DNA from: Roseiarcus sp963807735
GTDB taxonomy: Bacteria > Pseudomonadota > Alphaproteobacteria > Rhizobiales > Beijerinckiaceae
Assembly (NCBI GenBank): GCA_963807735.1
Contig: CAWEDI010000048.1
Location: 39,539 to 103,538 of the forward strand
DNA: 64,000 nt
Reading direction: 5' to 3'
Part shown: positions 34,600-43,659 of the stretch, in pieces
Layout of the letters: each line of letters starts with the position of its first letter
How positions within the stretch are numbered: position 1 is the first letter of the stretch
Notes under the pieces: generated by a model
Databases searched by the model: none
Seen by the model: only the letters and a program-made list of their open reading frames with translations
Told to the model about the DNA's origin: nothing
Program-made: the position numbers and the translations under genes

Positions 34600-34811
34600 T
34601 GACCGACGCGGAGCCTCCTGTGCCGGCGCGCGAGCCGCGGCAGGTCGATCCGCGGCTGCTGGAGATCCTCGTCTGCCCGGTCACCCGGGCGACGCTGAGC
34701 TACGACGCCGCGCGGCAGGAGTTGATCTCCCGCGCGGCGAAACTCGCCTATCCGATCCGCGACGGCGTGCCGATCATGCTGCCGGAGGAGGCGCGGGCGC
34801 TGGCGGAATGA
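34599..34811 (+). CDS. Trm112/UPF0434 family small protein
   Basis: A 70-residue protein with the Trm112-like core LLEILVCPVTRATLSYD, LISRAAKLAYPIRDGVPIML. In eukaryotes and archaea Trm112 stabilises methyltransferases; the bacterial YcaR/UPF0434 relatives are less understood. It keeps only one cysteine of the CxxC pair (CPVT), so zinc binding is unlikely. The ATG overlaps the upstream OYE stop, implying cotranslation. Confidence 0.85.
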   Translation: MTDAEPPVPAREPRQVDPRLLEILVCPVTRATLSYDAARQELISRAAKLAYPIRDGVPIMLPEEARALAE

Positions 34812-34822
34812 CCGGCGAGCCG

Positions 34823-34917
34823 TGTAGTCGCGGTCTCCAGACCGCGCTGCGCGTGGCCGCCCTTTTCCGGCGAGGAGACGATCTCACAACCGTTGCGATC
34901 TGGAGCCGGCGGCTACA
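34823..34917. repeat. Imperfect inverted repeat (95 bp)
   Basis: TGTAGTCGCGGTCTCCAGAC at the left end is mirrored by GATCTGGAGCCGGCGGCTACA at the right, about 18 of 23 positions complementary. It resembles palindromic intergenic repeats with a GCGGTCTCCAGACCGC core. No coding potential. Only one copy is in the window. Confidence 0.55.
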
Positions 34918-35040
34918 GCATCGCCCGGACTGTCGCCACGCTTAGGCGTTGACGCTTCTTTCACCAATTTTTGTTGAAGTGCTTGCATGTTGTCCTTGGG
35001 GCAAGATTCTGGCTCTCCCGCCGCTCGCGAAGGGTTCGTC

Positions 35041-35508
35041 ATGTTTCGTACCAGTCTCGCCGTCCTGGCGCTGATTTCCTCCGTCGCCTTCGCCGGCGCC
35101 GCTAGCGCGCCGGCGTCCGACGATGTCTTGCGGATCACGGTCGATCAAGCGCAGATCGCCAAATTGCCGACCAACACCGCGACGATCATCCTTGGCAATC
35201 CGGCGATCGCCGACGTGACCTCGTTGAAGAACGGCGCCGGCATCGTCGTCACGGGCAAGGGCTATGGCCGCACCAATCTCATTGCGCTCGACGCCAGCGG
35301 CAATCTGCTCGACGAGAAGGAAATCCACGTCGAGCCGACCCGCAACGTGCTGGTCGTGCAGCGCGGCGACACCCGCGAATCGTATTCCTGCGATCCGGTC
35401 TGCATGCCGACCGCGGTGCTCGGCGATGATACGAAAGTCTTCGGCGACGTCAGCGGACAGATCATTTCGCATGACCAACTCGCGGGACGCGGCGCCGCGG
35501 CGAAATAA
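35041..35508 (+). CDS. Exported pilus-assembly N-terminal domain protein
   Basis: A 155-residue protein with a signal peptide (MFRTSLAVLALISSVAFAGA then ASAP). The mature part is the T2SS/T3SS pilus-formation N-terminal domain seen at the front of CpaC/RhcC secretins: RITVDQAQIAKLPTNTATII, GNPAIADVTSLKNG, VVTGKGYGRTNLIALDASG. It stands alone: no secretin domain and no cpa/tad genes nearby. The last 50 residues (with CDPVCMP) are probably a small separate element. Start ATG 35041. Confidence 0.82.
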   Translation: MFRTSLAVLALISSVAFAGAASAPASDDVLRITVDQAQIAKLPTNTATIILGNPAIADVTSLKNGAGIVVTGKGYGRTNLIALDASGNLLDEKEIHVEPTRNVLVVQRGDTRESYSCDPVCMPTAVLGDDTKVFGDVSGQIISHDQLAGRGAAAK

Positions 35509-35529
35509 TCCTGCGACCCCAGAGGCGGC

Positions 35530-36312
35530 ATGCGCCGCCTGATCCTTGAGGAGCCGGTTTCCAAGGCGGCGGCGAACAGCCGCCGCCTTGCCGTTTTCGC
35601 GGCGCTGACCGCGGCGGTGGCGATCTTCGTCGCCCGCGCCAGCAACGGGCAGGAGGCGTCGGGGGCGCTGGCGGTGTTCGGCGCCGCGCTGTTGATGGCC
35701 GGGCTCGCGCTGCTGCTCGCCGGGGCGGCGGCGGTCGAAATCTGGAACACCGGCCGGCGCGGCGTCGCGCCGGCGGTGGCGGGCGCGGCGCTGGCGCTCG
35801 GCCTGATCGCCTATCCTGTTTATCTCACGCTACAGGCGGCGCGGCTGCCGCGCATCAACCAGATCACGACCGATTTCAAATCGCCGCCGTCCTACATGAT
35901 CTCTTCGCGGGCGCGCGAGGCGCGCGGGGCGTTTACGCCGCCGCCGCCGGGACCCGAAGTTGAAGCCGCCGAGCGCGCCGCCTATCCCCGCGTTCAGCCG
36001 ATGCTGGTCGATCTGGAGCCCGATCAAGCCTATCGGATGTCGCTGCGCATCGCCAAGGATCTCGGCTGGCGGATCGTCGACGCGACGCCGCCGAATCTGC
36101 GCGGCGAGGCGGAGGCGCATATCGACGCGACCGATCGCTCGCTGTTCTTCGGCTTCCTTTCCGACATCGCGATCCGCATTCGGGCGCAGGGATCGAAGAC
36201 GCAGATCGACATCAGGTCGGCCTCCCGCGTCGGCCGCCACGATTTCGGGGCCAATGCGCGGCGCGCCCTACGCTTCATCGACGCGGTGCAACAGTCGGTG
36301 GAGGCAAGGTAG
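35530..36312 (+). CDS. Membrane protein with DUF1499 domain
   Basis: A 260-residue protein with three N-terminal membrane helices (LAVFAALTAAVAIFVA, LAVFGAALLMAGLALLLAG, VAPAVAGAALALGLIAYPVY) and a C-terminal DUF1499 domain (YPRVQPMLVDLEPDQAYRMS, LGWRIVDATP, EAHIDATDRSLFFGFLSDIA, IRIRAQGSKTQIDIRSASRV). DUF1499 proteins are of unknown function and often linked to envelope or thylakoid lumen proteins. It lies 21 bp after the pilus-N-domain gene. Confidence 0.85.
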   Translation: MRRLILEEPVSKAAANSRRLAVFAALTAAVAIFVARASNGQEASGALAVFGAALLMAGLALLLAGAAAVEIWNTGRRGVAPAVAGAALALGLIAYPVYLTLQAARLPRINQITTDFKSPPSYMISSRAREARGAFTPPPPGPEVEAAERAAYPRVQPMLVDLEPDQAYRMSLRIAKDLGWRIVDATPPNLRGEAEAHIDATDRSLFFGFLSDIAIRIRAQGSKTQIDIRSASRVGRHDFGANARRALRFIDAVQQSVEAR

Positions 36313-36371
36313 CGCCTTTGCGCCTTCGTGGAGAAAAGGCCGCACCACAAAGGCACGAAGGTTTCACGAAG
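36313..36371. repeat. Small inverted repeat of the CCTTCGTG/CACGAAGG type
   Basis: CGCCTTTGCGCCTTCGTGG (36313-36331) and ACCACAAAGGCACGAAGG (36344-36361) are imperfectly inverted, a form of common intergenic repeat. A half-similar sequence (CTTTGTGTCTTTGGCGGTG) occurs at about 53027-53045. It sits between two convergent genes and could aid termination. Confidence 0.4.
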
Positions 36372-37122
36372 TCTTCGCCCGTCCTGCGAACGCCTCGAAG
36401 GCCGCCTTCGCCTCCGGCGATTTCAGCGCACGGGCGAACTGGACCAACTCCTCCTCCATGTGCGCGTACAGCGCCTCGGCGCCGCCGCGCATCAGCTTGC
36501 GGGTCGCCAGCAGCGCCGTGCGGGGTTTGGCGGCCAGCGCCTTGGCCTTGCTCAGCGCATGCGCCTTCAGCGCGTTCGGTGCGATGATCTCGTTGACCAG
36601 CCCGATCTCGCGCGCCCGTGCGGCGTCGATCGCCTCGCCGAGCAGCAGCAACTCGGCGGCGACCGCCGGCCCGAAACGCCGCGGCGCCAGCATCGACGAT
36701 CCCGCCTCCGGCACGAGGCCGAGATTGACGAACGGCATCGCGAAGCGGGCGCTCGGCGCGGCGTAGACCAGGTCGCAATGCAAGCACATCGTCATGCCGA
36801 CGCCGACCGCCGGTCCCTCGACCGCCGCGACGAGCGGCTTGTCGAAGCGGGCCAACGTGCGGATGAACTCGCCGCCGGGTCCGGCGCGCGCGCCTTCGGA
36901 CTGGGCGCGGTTCTCGGTGAGGAAATCGCCGATGTCATTGCCGGCGCAGAACGCGCCGCCGGCGCCCGTCACCAGCACGGCGCCGATGCCGGCCTCCGCG
37001 CTGGCCGTTATGAGCGCCTCGCGCAAGGCGCGATACATCGCGCCGGTGAGCGCGTTCTTCTTCTCCGGGCGGTTCAGCGTGGCGACGAGCACATCGCCGT
37101 CGCGTTCGACTTCGACCGTCAT
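36364..37122 (-). CDS. Enoyl-CoA hydratase/isomerase family protein
   Basis: A 252-residue crotonase-fold enzyme. The oxyanion-hole segments are FCAGNDIGDF and AVEGPAVGVGMTMCL, followed by FAMPFVNLGLVPEAGSS, where the conserved Glu of VPE is retained. The hydration glutamate in the first position is not evident, so isomerase activity is possible. Its ATG overlaps the acyl-CoA dehydrogenase stop (ATGA), so both act in the same acyl-CoA degradation operon. Start at 37122. Confidence 0.88.
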   Translation of the reverse strand: MTVEVERDGDVLVATLNRPEKKNALTGAMYRALREALITASAEAGIGAVLVTGAGGAFCAGNDIGDFLTENRAQSEGARAGPGGEFIRTLARFDKPLVAAVEGPAVGVGMTMCLHCDLVYAAPSARFAMPFVNLGLVPEAGSSMLAPRRFGPAVAAELLLLGEAIDAARAREIGLVNEIIAPNALKAHALSKAKALAAKPRTALLATRKLMRGGAEALYAHMEEELVQFARALKSPEAKAAFEAFAGRAKTS

Positions 37123-38873
37123 GCGAACTCCTTCAGAGCGGCTTCCGCGCCGGCGAGCGCCTCGCCGCCGGAGCAAACGGATTCGGCGAGGCCCGGCGCG
37201 ACCGGCATGAGCTTTTCGGCGAAGAAGCGGGCGAGCGCGACGCGGCCGGCATCGCCGCCCTCGGCGAGCCCCGCCTTCGCCAGACAGGCGCCGCCGAGCG
37301 CGATCCCGAATAGCCGCAGATAAGTCGCGGCGCCGGCGAGGGCGGCGTTCTGATCGTTGGCGAGCGCGCGCAACAGGTAAGCCGTCGCCCGCTCCAGCGC
37401 ATCCGCCGCCTCGCCGAGTCGCATGGCGCACGCGCCGAAGCCGGGGTTGTCGCCGACATCGGCGGCGATAGCGCGGATGAAGGCGATCTCGCGCGCCACC
37501 GCCTTGCCGCCCGACAGCGGAACCTTGCGGGTCACGAGGTCGATCGCCTGGATGCCGTTCGTGCCTTCGTAGATCCCCGTGATGCGCGAATCGCGCATGA
37601 ACTGCGCGGCGCCTGTCTCCTCGATGTAGCCCATGCCGCCATGCACCTGGACGCCGAGCGAGGCGACTTCGTCGCCGATTTCGCTCGACCAGGCTTTGGC
37701 GACCGGCGTCAGCAACGCCGCGCGCTCCGCCGCCGCGTCGCGCGCCTCTTTCGTGGCGGCATGGCGCGAAAGATCGATGGCGACGCCGGTCAGATGGCAG
37801 ATTCCGCGCGCCGCCTGCGTTTGCGCCTTCATGGTCAGCAGCATGCGCTGCACGTCGGGATGCTCGATGATCGGGCTCATGCCGGGCGCTGCGCCGGCGC
37901 GGCCCTGGCGGCGCTCCCGAGCATAGGCCGCCGCGTGCTGATAGGCGCGCTCGGCCACCGCGACGCCTTGCAAGCCGACGCTGAGCCGGGCGCTGTTCAT
38001 CATCACGAACATGGCGGCGAGGCCGCGGTTCTCCTCGCCGACGAGGTAGCCGGTGGCGCCGCCGTTGTCGCCGTAGATCATCACGCAAGTTGGCGAGGCG
38101 TGGATGCCGAGCTTGTGCTCGATCGAGGCGCAGCGCAGGTCGTTGCGGCTCCCTAGCGATCCGTCCGGCTTGACCAGGAATTTCGGCACCAGGAACAGCG
38201 AGATGCCGCGCGTGCCGGCCGGCGCGTCGGGCCGTCGCGCCAGCACAAGATGCAGGATGTTGTCGGCGAAGTCGTGTTCGCCGTAGGTGATGAAGATTTT
38301 CTGCCCGAATACCCGGTAAGTCCCGTCGGCGGCACGCTCGGCCCGGGCGCGCACGGCGTTGAGGTCGGAGCCGGCTTGCGGCTCCGTGAGGTTCATCGTG
38401 CCGGTCCACTCGCCGCTGGCGAGCCGCTTGACGAAGGTCTCGCGCAATTCCGGCGAGGCGTAGGCGTTGAGCGCGCCGAGCGCGCCCTCGCTCAGCAAAG
38501 GGCACAGCGCGAAACCCATCGAGGCGCCGTTCCAGATTTCGGAACAGGCGAAATTGACGCTATGCGGCAGCCCCATGCCGCCTTGCTCAGGCGAGGCGGT
38601 GACGCCCGCCCAGCCGCCTTCGACCCATTGCTTGTAGGCGGCCTTGAAGCCCTTCGGCGTGGTGACGACGCCGTTCTCGCAGCGCGCGCCTTCGAGGTCG
38701 CCGGTCCGGTTGAGCGGCGCGATCACGTCGGTGGCGAAGCGGCCGGCTTCGCCAAGCACCGGGGCGACGGTGTCCCAGTCGAGGTCGCCGAACAGGCCGG
38801 CGTTCACGGCCTCGTCGAGGCCGGCGACATGGCGCAGCGAGAACAGGATGTCTGCGACGGGGGAGCGATACAT
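37119..38873 (-). CDS. Acyl-CoA dehydrogenase with C-terminal extension (DmdC-like)
   Basis: A 584-residue FAD acyl-CoA dehydrogenase of the long type with an extra C-terminal domain, as in 3-methylmercaptopropionyl-CoA and related dehydrogenases. Seen are MNLTEPQAGSDLNAVRARAE, IFITYGEHD, FVMMNSARLSVGLQG, QVHGGMGYIEETGAAQFMRD and the catalytic-Glu region ITGIYEGTNGIQAIDLV. Substrate chain length cannot be assigned. Coupled to the downstream enoyl-CoA hydratase. Palindromic repeat copy 2 lies immediately upstream. Confidence 0.92.
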   Translation of the reverse strand: MYRSPVADILFSLRHVAGLDEAVNAGLFGDLDWDTVAPVLGEAGRFATDVIAPLNRTGDLEGARCENGVVTTPKGFKAAYKQWVEGGWAGVTASPEQGGMGLPHSVNFACSEIWNGASMGFALCPLLSEGALGALNAYASPELRETFVKRLASGEWTGTMNLTEPQAGSDLNAVRARAERAADGTYRVFGQKIFITYGEHDFADNILHLVLARRPDAPAGTRGISLFLVPKFLVKPDGSLGSRNDLRCASIEHKLGIHASPTCVMIYGDNGGATGYLVGEENRGLAAMFVMMNSARLSVGLQGVAVAERAYQHAAAYARERRQGRAGAAPGMSPIIEHPDVQRMLLTMKAQTQAARGICHLTGVAIDLSRHAATKEARDAAAERAALLTPVAKAWSSEIGDEVASLGVQVHGGMGYIEETGAAQFMRDSRITGIYEGTNGIQAIDLVTRKVPLSGGKAVAREIAFIRAIAADVGDNPGFGACAMRLGEAADALERATAYLLRALANDQNAALAGAATYLRLFGIALGGACLAKAGLAEGGDAGRVALARFFAEKLMPVAPGLAESVCSGGEALAGAEAALKEFA

Positions 38874-38893
38874 CGGGCGCCTCCTTGGGCGCC

Positions 38894-38978
38894 GTCATGG
38901 CGAGCGAAGCGAAGCCATCTTGCCAAGAGCGCGGCGCTCAGCCCCGAAGCGGCATGGCTTCGCTTCGCTCGCCATGAC
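38894..38978. repeat. Palindromic intergenic repeat, copy 2
   Basis: Near-perfect inverted arms: GTCATGGCGAGCGAAGCGAA then GCCAT on the left, ATGGCTTCGCTTCGCTCGCC then ATGAC on the right, about 35 bases apart. Same element as at 20340 and 61938; this copy has the best-matched arms. Confidence 0.88.
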
Positions 38979-39030
38979 GGGGGCGGGCTCTTTTACCACC
39001 ACAGAACGCCGGTTCGCGCAATCGCCTCCC

Positions 39031-40047
39031 TCAAGGCCACTCGGACGTCCACGAGATCGCCGCGTCGAAATATTTCCTTTCGCCCCACACCGACGAATCC
39101 CAGGAGTCGCCAATCTTCTTGGCGACGAACGCGGCGGTTTTCTTGTCCGTGGCGGCGACGGCGTAGAACATCAACACATTCATGTCGGATTTGGTGACGC
39201 CGAACGCCGCCGAGCGGGCGGCGAAGGCTTTAACCAGCGTCGCGTAGTTCGCGCCGGAGACTTCGAATACGATCGCGTAGTTGCGCTCCACGGCCAGCGA
39301 CTGTTTGGCCACGTCGAAATAGGCGATCAGGCCGGCCTGGCCGCCGGGCGAGGTCAGCAACGACGGCGTGAACGCCGCCGCCTCGCCGGGTTCTCCGAAC
39401 CAGCGATCGAGCGTGAAATTGAAGCGCGCCATCGCGTATTCGGGAACGGTCGGGAAGGCGCGCACGGCGCGGTCGTAGAGTTCGAGCAGATGTTCGCGTG
39501 GTTGTTCGTCGACGGGCGCCGCGTCCATCTCGATCAGATAGACCTCGGGATCGGCGTTGGGATCGACCGATTTCAGCAAATCGAGCGCGTGCCCCATGCG
39601 GTCGTAGAAGTCTTTCCATTGCGTGTCGCTGGTCTTGTGCGCGGAGTCGCCGCCGCGCCCCGCCCAGGCGTAGTTGTTCCACAATTCGGCGAGCGCGATT
39701 CGCGCCGTCAGCGAACTCGGATTGGCGGCAAGCCAACGTTCGAGCGCCTTGCGTTTGTCGTCGAAGGCGATGTCGCCACGGCCGCCGCAGCCGCAGACGC
39801 CTTCGGAAATACGGCTCAAATCGTCGTACAGCACCTTCAGCGCCCACGTGCCGCCGATGATCCGCACCCCGGAGCTGCGGTACTCGGCGGCCAGCGCGTC
39901 AAGCTCGCCGAAAGCGCCCCTCATCAGCCGCGCTTCGAGATCGCGCGGCATGTCGACGACTTTTTCGTGGGGCGGATCGGCCGAAGCGGCGACAGACGCG
40001 CCAACGATCGCAAGCACGGCGACAACGAGCACACGCAACAAGATCAC
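39031..40047 (-). CDS. Exported DUF4034-like protein
   Basis: A 338-residue protein whose GTG start (40047) gives the signal peptide MILLRVLVVAVLAIVGASVA then ASA. The mature part fits the DUF4034 pattern: LMRGAFGELDALAAEYR, RIIGGTWALKVLYDDLSRI, AANPSSLTARIALAELWNNY, AWAGRG, FYDRMGHALDLL and LDRWFGEPGEAAAF. It includes a CGCGGRGD loop. It looks TPR-like and helical. Function is unknown; location is probably periplasmic. Confidence 0.78.
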   Translation of the reverse strand: MILLRVLVVAVLAIVGASVAASADPPHEKVVDMPRDLEARLMRGAFGELDALAAEYRSSGVRIIGGTWALKVLYDDLSRISEGVCGCGGRGDIAFDDKRKALERWLAANPSSLTARIALAELWNNYAWAGRGGDSAHKTSDTQWKDFYDRMGHALDLLKSVDPNADPEVYLIEMDAAPVDEQPREHLLELYDRAVRAFPTVPEYAMARFNFTLDRWFGEPGEAAAFTPSLLTSPGGQAGLIAYFDVAKQSLAVERNYAIVFEVSGANYATLVKAFAARSAAFGVTKSDMNVLMFYAVAATDKKTAAFVAKKIGDSWDSSVWGERKYFDAAISWTSEWP

Positions 40048-40127
40048 GATCCGGCCCCCGAACCAGGATGAAGCTGGGGGATTATCGATGAAACCGGCGG
40101 CGATCGGGGCAAAACGTCGACGGATAG

Positions 40128-40616
40128 TTAGCGCATTCTGCTCGCAGAACGCCCATCTGCGAACAGGCCGTCGACGATGAGCATCGCCACGCCGGCGCTG
40201 ATCCCAGCGTCCGCGACATTGAACACGAAAAAGTGCCGCCCGAGCGCGTGCAGATCGAGGAAATCGACCACGGCGCCATAGGCGGCGCGATCGAAGGCGT
40301 TGCCAAGCGCGCCGCCGATGATCAGCCCGAGCCCCGCGCCGGTGAGCCGCGATCTCGCCCGCCATAGCCACACACAGAGGAATGCGACGACCGCGAGCGA
40401 GAAGCCGGTCAGCAGCGCCGCGCCGATGGCGCTGTCCTGCCGCAACAGGCTGAACGAGACGCCGCGATTGTAGCGCAGCGCCAGATCGAGGATCGGCAGG
40501 AGCGGGCCGCCCCGGAGCGCGCCGGTCTCGAAGCCGTGCGCGACGTAGTATTTGCTCGCCTGATCCAACGCCAACGTGAGCGCGGCGAGGGCCAGCCCCA
40601 GCCCGCGAACGTTCAC
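40128..40616 (-). CDS. lspA: Lipoprotein signal peptidase (signal peptidase II)
   Basis: A 162-residue membrane aspartyl protease removing signal peptides from prolipoproteins. Four membrane helices and the conserved motifs are present: ALDQASKYY, YNRGVSFSLL, GGALGNAFDRAAYGAVVDFL with the first catalytic Asp, and FNVADAGIS with the second. GTG start at 40616 overlaps the ileS stop (GTGA), the classic ileS-lspA arrangement. Two lipoproteins with LGGC lipoboxes occur in this window (11428, 50088) as likely substrates. Confidence 0.95.
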   Translation of the reverse strand: MNVRGLGLALAALTLALDQASKYYVAHGFETGALRGGPLLPILDLALRYNRGVSFSLLRQDSAIGAALLTGFSLAVVAFLCVWLWRARSRLTGAGLGLIIGGALGNAFDRAAYGAVVDFLDLHALGRHFFVFNVADAGISAGVAMLIVDGLFADGRSASRMR

Positions 40617-43600
40617 GCCGAACGCGCCCGCCACTCGCGCAGCGCCTTGGCGTCGCGCGGCGTGACGTCGGGGAATTCGGGGTCGGCGGTGGCGGGATCG
40701 AAATAGCGCCAGGAGCGCGCGCATTTGACGCCCGCCGCCCGCTGCACCACGACCGCCGCGCCGGGCGCATCGGCATGACGGAACGCGCCTTCCGGCGCCG
40801 GGCCGGGCAGGATCGTCAGGTCGGAAACGATGCAGACCTCGGCGAAATCGACGTCCTCGAGCGCGGCGCGCCACTTGTCGTCCTCGAGATAGAGGACGGG
40901 GTGGGCTTCCAGCGAGGCGCCGATCTCCTTGGCCGCGCGCGCGATCTCGATGGCGCCGGTGACGACCGAGCGCAGCTTGCGCAAGGTCTCCCACTGCGCC
41001 GCCAGTTCGGGATCGCGAAAGGTCTCGGAGATTTCCGGGAACAGCTCCAGATGCACCGAGCCGCCTTCAGGGTAGCGCGATGTCCACGCCTCTTCGGCGG
41101 TGAACACGAGGATCGGCGCCAGCCACACCGTCACCGCGCGGAAGACGCGCTCGATCGTCTCCAGCGCGCCCAGCCGCTTCAGGCTGTCGCGGGGCTCGCA
41201 ATAAAGCGCGTCCTTGCGCACGTCGAAATAGAAAGCCGACAGATCGGTGTTGAGGAACGCCGACAGCACCGAAACCACGCGGGCGAAGTCGAACGCGGCG
41301 TAGGCCGCGCGGACCTCGACATCGAGCTCGCTGAGGCGATGCAGCATCAGGCGGTCGATCGGCTGGATCATCGAGAACGCCAGCGTGCGGTTGCGGTCGT
41401 AATGCGTGAGCATGCCGAGCATCCAGCGCAGGGTGTTGCGCAGCTTGCGGTAATTGTCGCTCACCATCTTCAGGATGTCGGGGCCGATGCGCTGATCGTC
41501 GGCGTAGTCGCAGCTCGCCACCCATAGCCGCAGAATGTCGGCGCCGGAAACCTTGATGATGTCCTGCGGGAAGACCTGATTGCCGAGCGACTTCGATTGC
41601 TTGCGACCCTTCTCGTCGAGCGTGAAGCCGTGCGTCGCCACGATGTCGAACGGCGCGCGGCCGCGCGTGCCGCAGCTTTCGAGCAGCGACGCCTGGAACC
41701 AGCCGCGATGCTGATCGGAGCCCTCCAGGTACATCACCTCGTCCTCGCCGCCGTCGCGCTTGCGCTTGATTCCGGCGAGGCCAGGGAAGTGCTCGGGGTC
41801 TTCCAGCACGAACGCGTGGGTCGAGCCGGAGTCGAACCAGACGTCGAGAATGTCATCGACCTTCTCGTAGTCGGCGGGGTCGTAATCGGGCTTCAGGAAG
41901 CGCGCGGCGGCGCCGTCGGCGTACCAGGCGTCGGCGCCTTCCTGCTCGAACGCCTCGGCGATGCGGGCGTTGACGCGTTCGTCGATCAGCGGCGTGTGCT
42001 CGCCCTTGCGAACGAACACGGCGATCGGCACGCCCCAGGCGCGCTGGCGGCTCATCACCCAATCGGGCTTGGCGTTGACCATGCCGCGGATGCGGTTCTC
42101 GCCGGCGGGGGGAACCCAGCGCGTCTCGCCGATCGCCTTCAGCGCGGTGTCGCGCAAGCTGAGGCCGCTCGCTTCCGGCGTGTCCATGGCGATGAACCAT
42201 TGCGGCGTGTTGCGGAAGATGACGGGTTTCTTCGAGCGCCAGGAGTGCGGGTACTGGTGCTTCAGCTTGCCGCGCGCGAGTAGGTTTCCGGTCTCGATCA
42301 GGGCGCGGATGACGGCCTCGTTCGCGTCGCCCTTGTCGCCCTTCTCGGTGAGGACGCGCTTGCCGGCGAAGCCGGGAGCTTCCTCGGTGAAGACGCCGTT
42401 TTCGTCTACGGTGTAGGGGATGCGCGTGTCGATCCCGCGCTCCGCGAGCAGCCGGCCGGACGCCATCCAGATTTCAAAGTCCTCGCGTCCGTGGCTCGGC
42501 GCGGTGTGGACAAAGCCTGTGCCGGCGTCGTCGGTGACGTGATCGCCAGCGAATAACGGAACGTTGAAACTGTAGCCCTCGCTAAGCCAGCCTTTAAGGG
42601 GATGGACCGCCCCGACAGAAAGTGCGGCAGGATCAACATCCGCCAGTCTCTCGAATGCTTCAACTCTAGCATTTCGAAAAACCTCGGGGGCGAGTTTGTC
42701 GGCCAACACATATCTAGCGCCTTTCGACGCCCAATTACCGTGCGGCGCTTCAATCACGCGGTAGAGGCCGTAAGATATCTTCGGAGAATACGCTATCGCC
42801 CGGTTGCCCGGAATTGTCCAAGGCGTTGTCGTCCAGATGACGATTGAAACTGCGCGCCCCTGCTCATCCAGTTTAACGAATTCATTCCACTTGACGTTGT
42901 CGATATTGATTGATGCGCCGTCCGTAACAACCATCTGGCACGGAAACGCCACATACACCGTATCGCTCGTATAATCCTCGTACTCAACCTCCGCCTCCGC
43001 GAGCGCTGTCTTCTCGACCACGCTCCACATCACCGGCTTCGAGCCGCGATACAGCAGCCCGCTCGCCGCGTACTTGTGGATCTCCCGCGCGATCTGCGCT
43101 TCGGCGGGAAAGCTCATCGTCGAGTACGGATGATCCCAGTCGCCAAAGCCGCCGAGTCGCTTGAACTCCTCGCGCTGCACGTTGAGCCAGTGCTCGGCGT
43201 AGGCGCGGCACTCCTGGCGGAACGCGATCATCGCGGCGGGGTCGCGGAAATCCGGCTTCGGCTTGCCCTTGGCGCGGTAGTTCTCCTCCTCGACCTTCCA
43301 TTCGATCGGCAGGCCGTGGCAGTCCCAGCCGGGCACGTAGTTGGCGTCCATGCCCATCATCTGCTGCGAGCGGACGACCAGGTCCTTCAGCGTCTTGTTG
43401 AGCGCGGTGCCGATATGAATGTGGCCGTTGGCGTAGGGCGGGCCGTCGTGCAGCACGAACTTCGGCCGGCCGTGGCCTTGCGCGCGCAACTGCCCGTAAA
43501 TGTCGGCCTTCGCCCATTTCGCGAGAATCTCCGGCTCCTTCTGCGGGAGGCCGCCGCGCATTGGGAAATCGGTCTTCGGCAGATAAAGGGTTTCGGAGTA

Positions 43601-43618
43601 ATCGGGCGCTTCGGTCAT
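40613..43618 (-). CDS. ileS: Isoleucyl-tRNA synthetase
   Basis: A 1001-residue class Ia synthetase charging tRNA-Ile. The HIGH-type HIHIG is at 66-70 (PPYANGHIHIG), the CP1 editing domain spans about 200-420 with its GTGFVHTAPSHG, and the KMSKS-type loop reads RKQSKSLG. The C-terminal zinc motif is degenerate (GVKCARSW, a single Cys). About residues 211-340 (nucleotides 42600-42985) use AGA, ATA, TCT and TTG codons and look AT-richer than the rest, hinting at a recombined segment within the editing domain. Heads the ileS-lspA operon. Confidence 0.97.
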   Translation of the reverse strand: MTEAPDYSETLYLPKTDFPMRGGLPQKEPEILAKWAKADIYGQLRAQGHGRPKFVLHDGPPYANGHIHIGTALNKTLKDLVVRSQQMMGMDANYVPGWDCHGLPIEWKVEEENYRAKGKPKPDFRDPAAMIAFRQECRAYAEHWLNVQREEFKRLGGFGDWDHPYSTMSFPAEAQIAREIHKYAASGLLYRGSKPVMWSVVEKTALAEAEVEYEDYTSDTVYVAFPCQMVVTDGASINIDNVKWNEFVKLDEQGRAVSIVIWTTTPWTIPGNRAIAYSPKISYGLYRVIEAPHGNWASKGARYVLADKLAPEVFRNARVEAFERLADVDPAALSVGAVHPLKGWLSEGYSFNVPLFAGDHVTDDAGTGFVHTAPSHGREDFEIWMASGRLLAERGIDTRIPYTVDENGVFTEEAPGFAGKRVLTEKGDKGDANEAVIRALIETGNLLARGKLKHQYPHSWRSKKPVIFRNTPQWFIAMDTPEASGLSLRDTALKAIGETRWVPPAGENRIRGMVNAKPDWVMSRQRAWGVPIAVFVRKGEHTPLIDERVNARIAEAFEQEGADAWYADGAAARFLKPDYDPADYEKVDDILDVWFDSGSTHAFVLEDPEHFPGLAGIKRKRDGGEDEVMYLEGSDQHRGWFQASLLESCGTRGRAPFDIVATHGFTLDEKGRKQSKSLGNQVFPQDIIKVSGADILRLWVASCDYADDQRIGPDILKMVSDNYRKLRNTLRWMLGMLTHYDRNRTLAFSMIQPIDRLMLHRLSELDVEVRAAYAAFDFARVVSVLSAFLNTDLSAFYFDVRKDALYCEPRDSLKRLGALETIERVFRAVTVWLAPILVFTAEEAWTSRYPEGGSVHLELFPEISETFRDPELAAQWETLRKLRSVVTGAIEIARAAKEIGASLEAHPVLYLEDDKWRAALEDVDFAEVCIVSDLTILPGPAPEGAFRHADAPGAAVVVQRAAGVKCARSWRYFDPATADPEFPDVTPRDAKALREWRARSA

Positions 43619-43659
43619 GGTCTGGTGCGGTTAAAGGATTCCAGGGGAAACTGCAAAGA

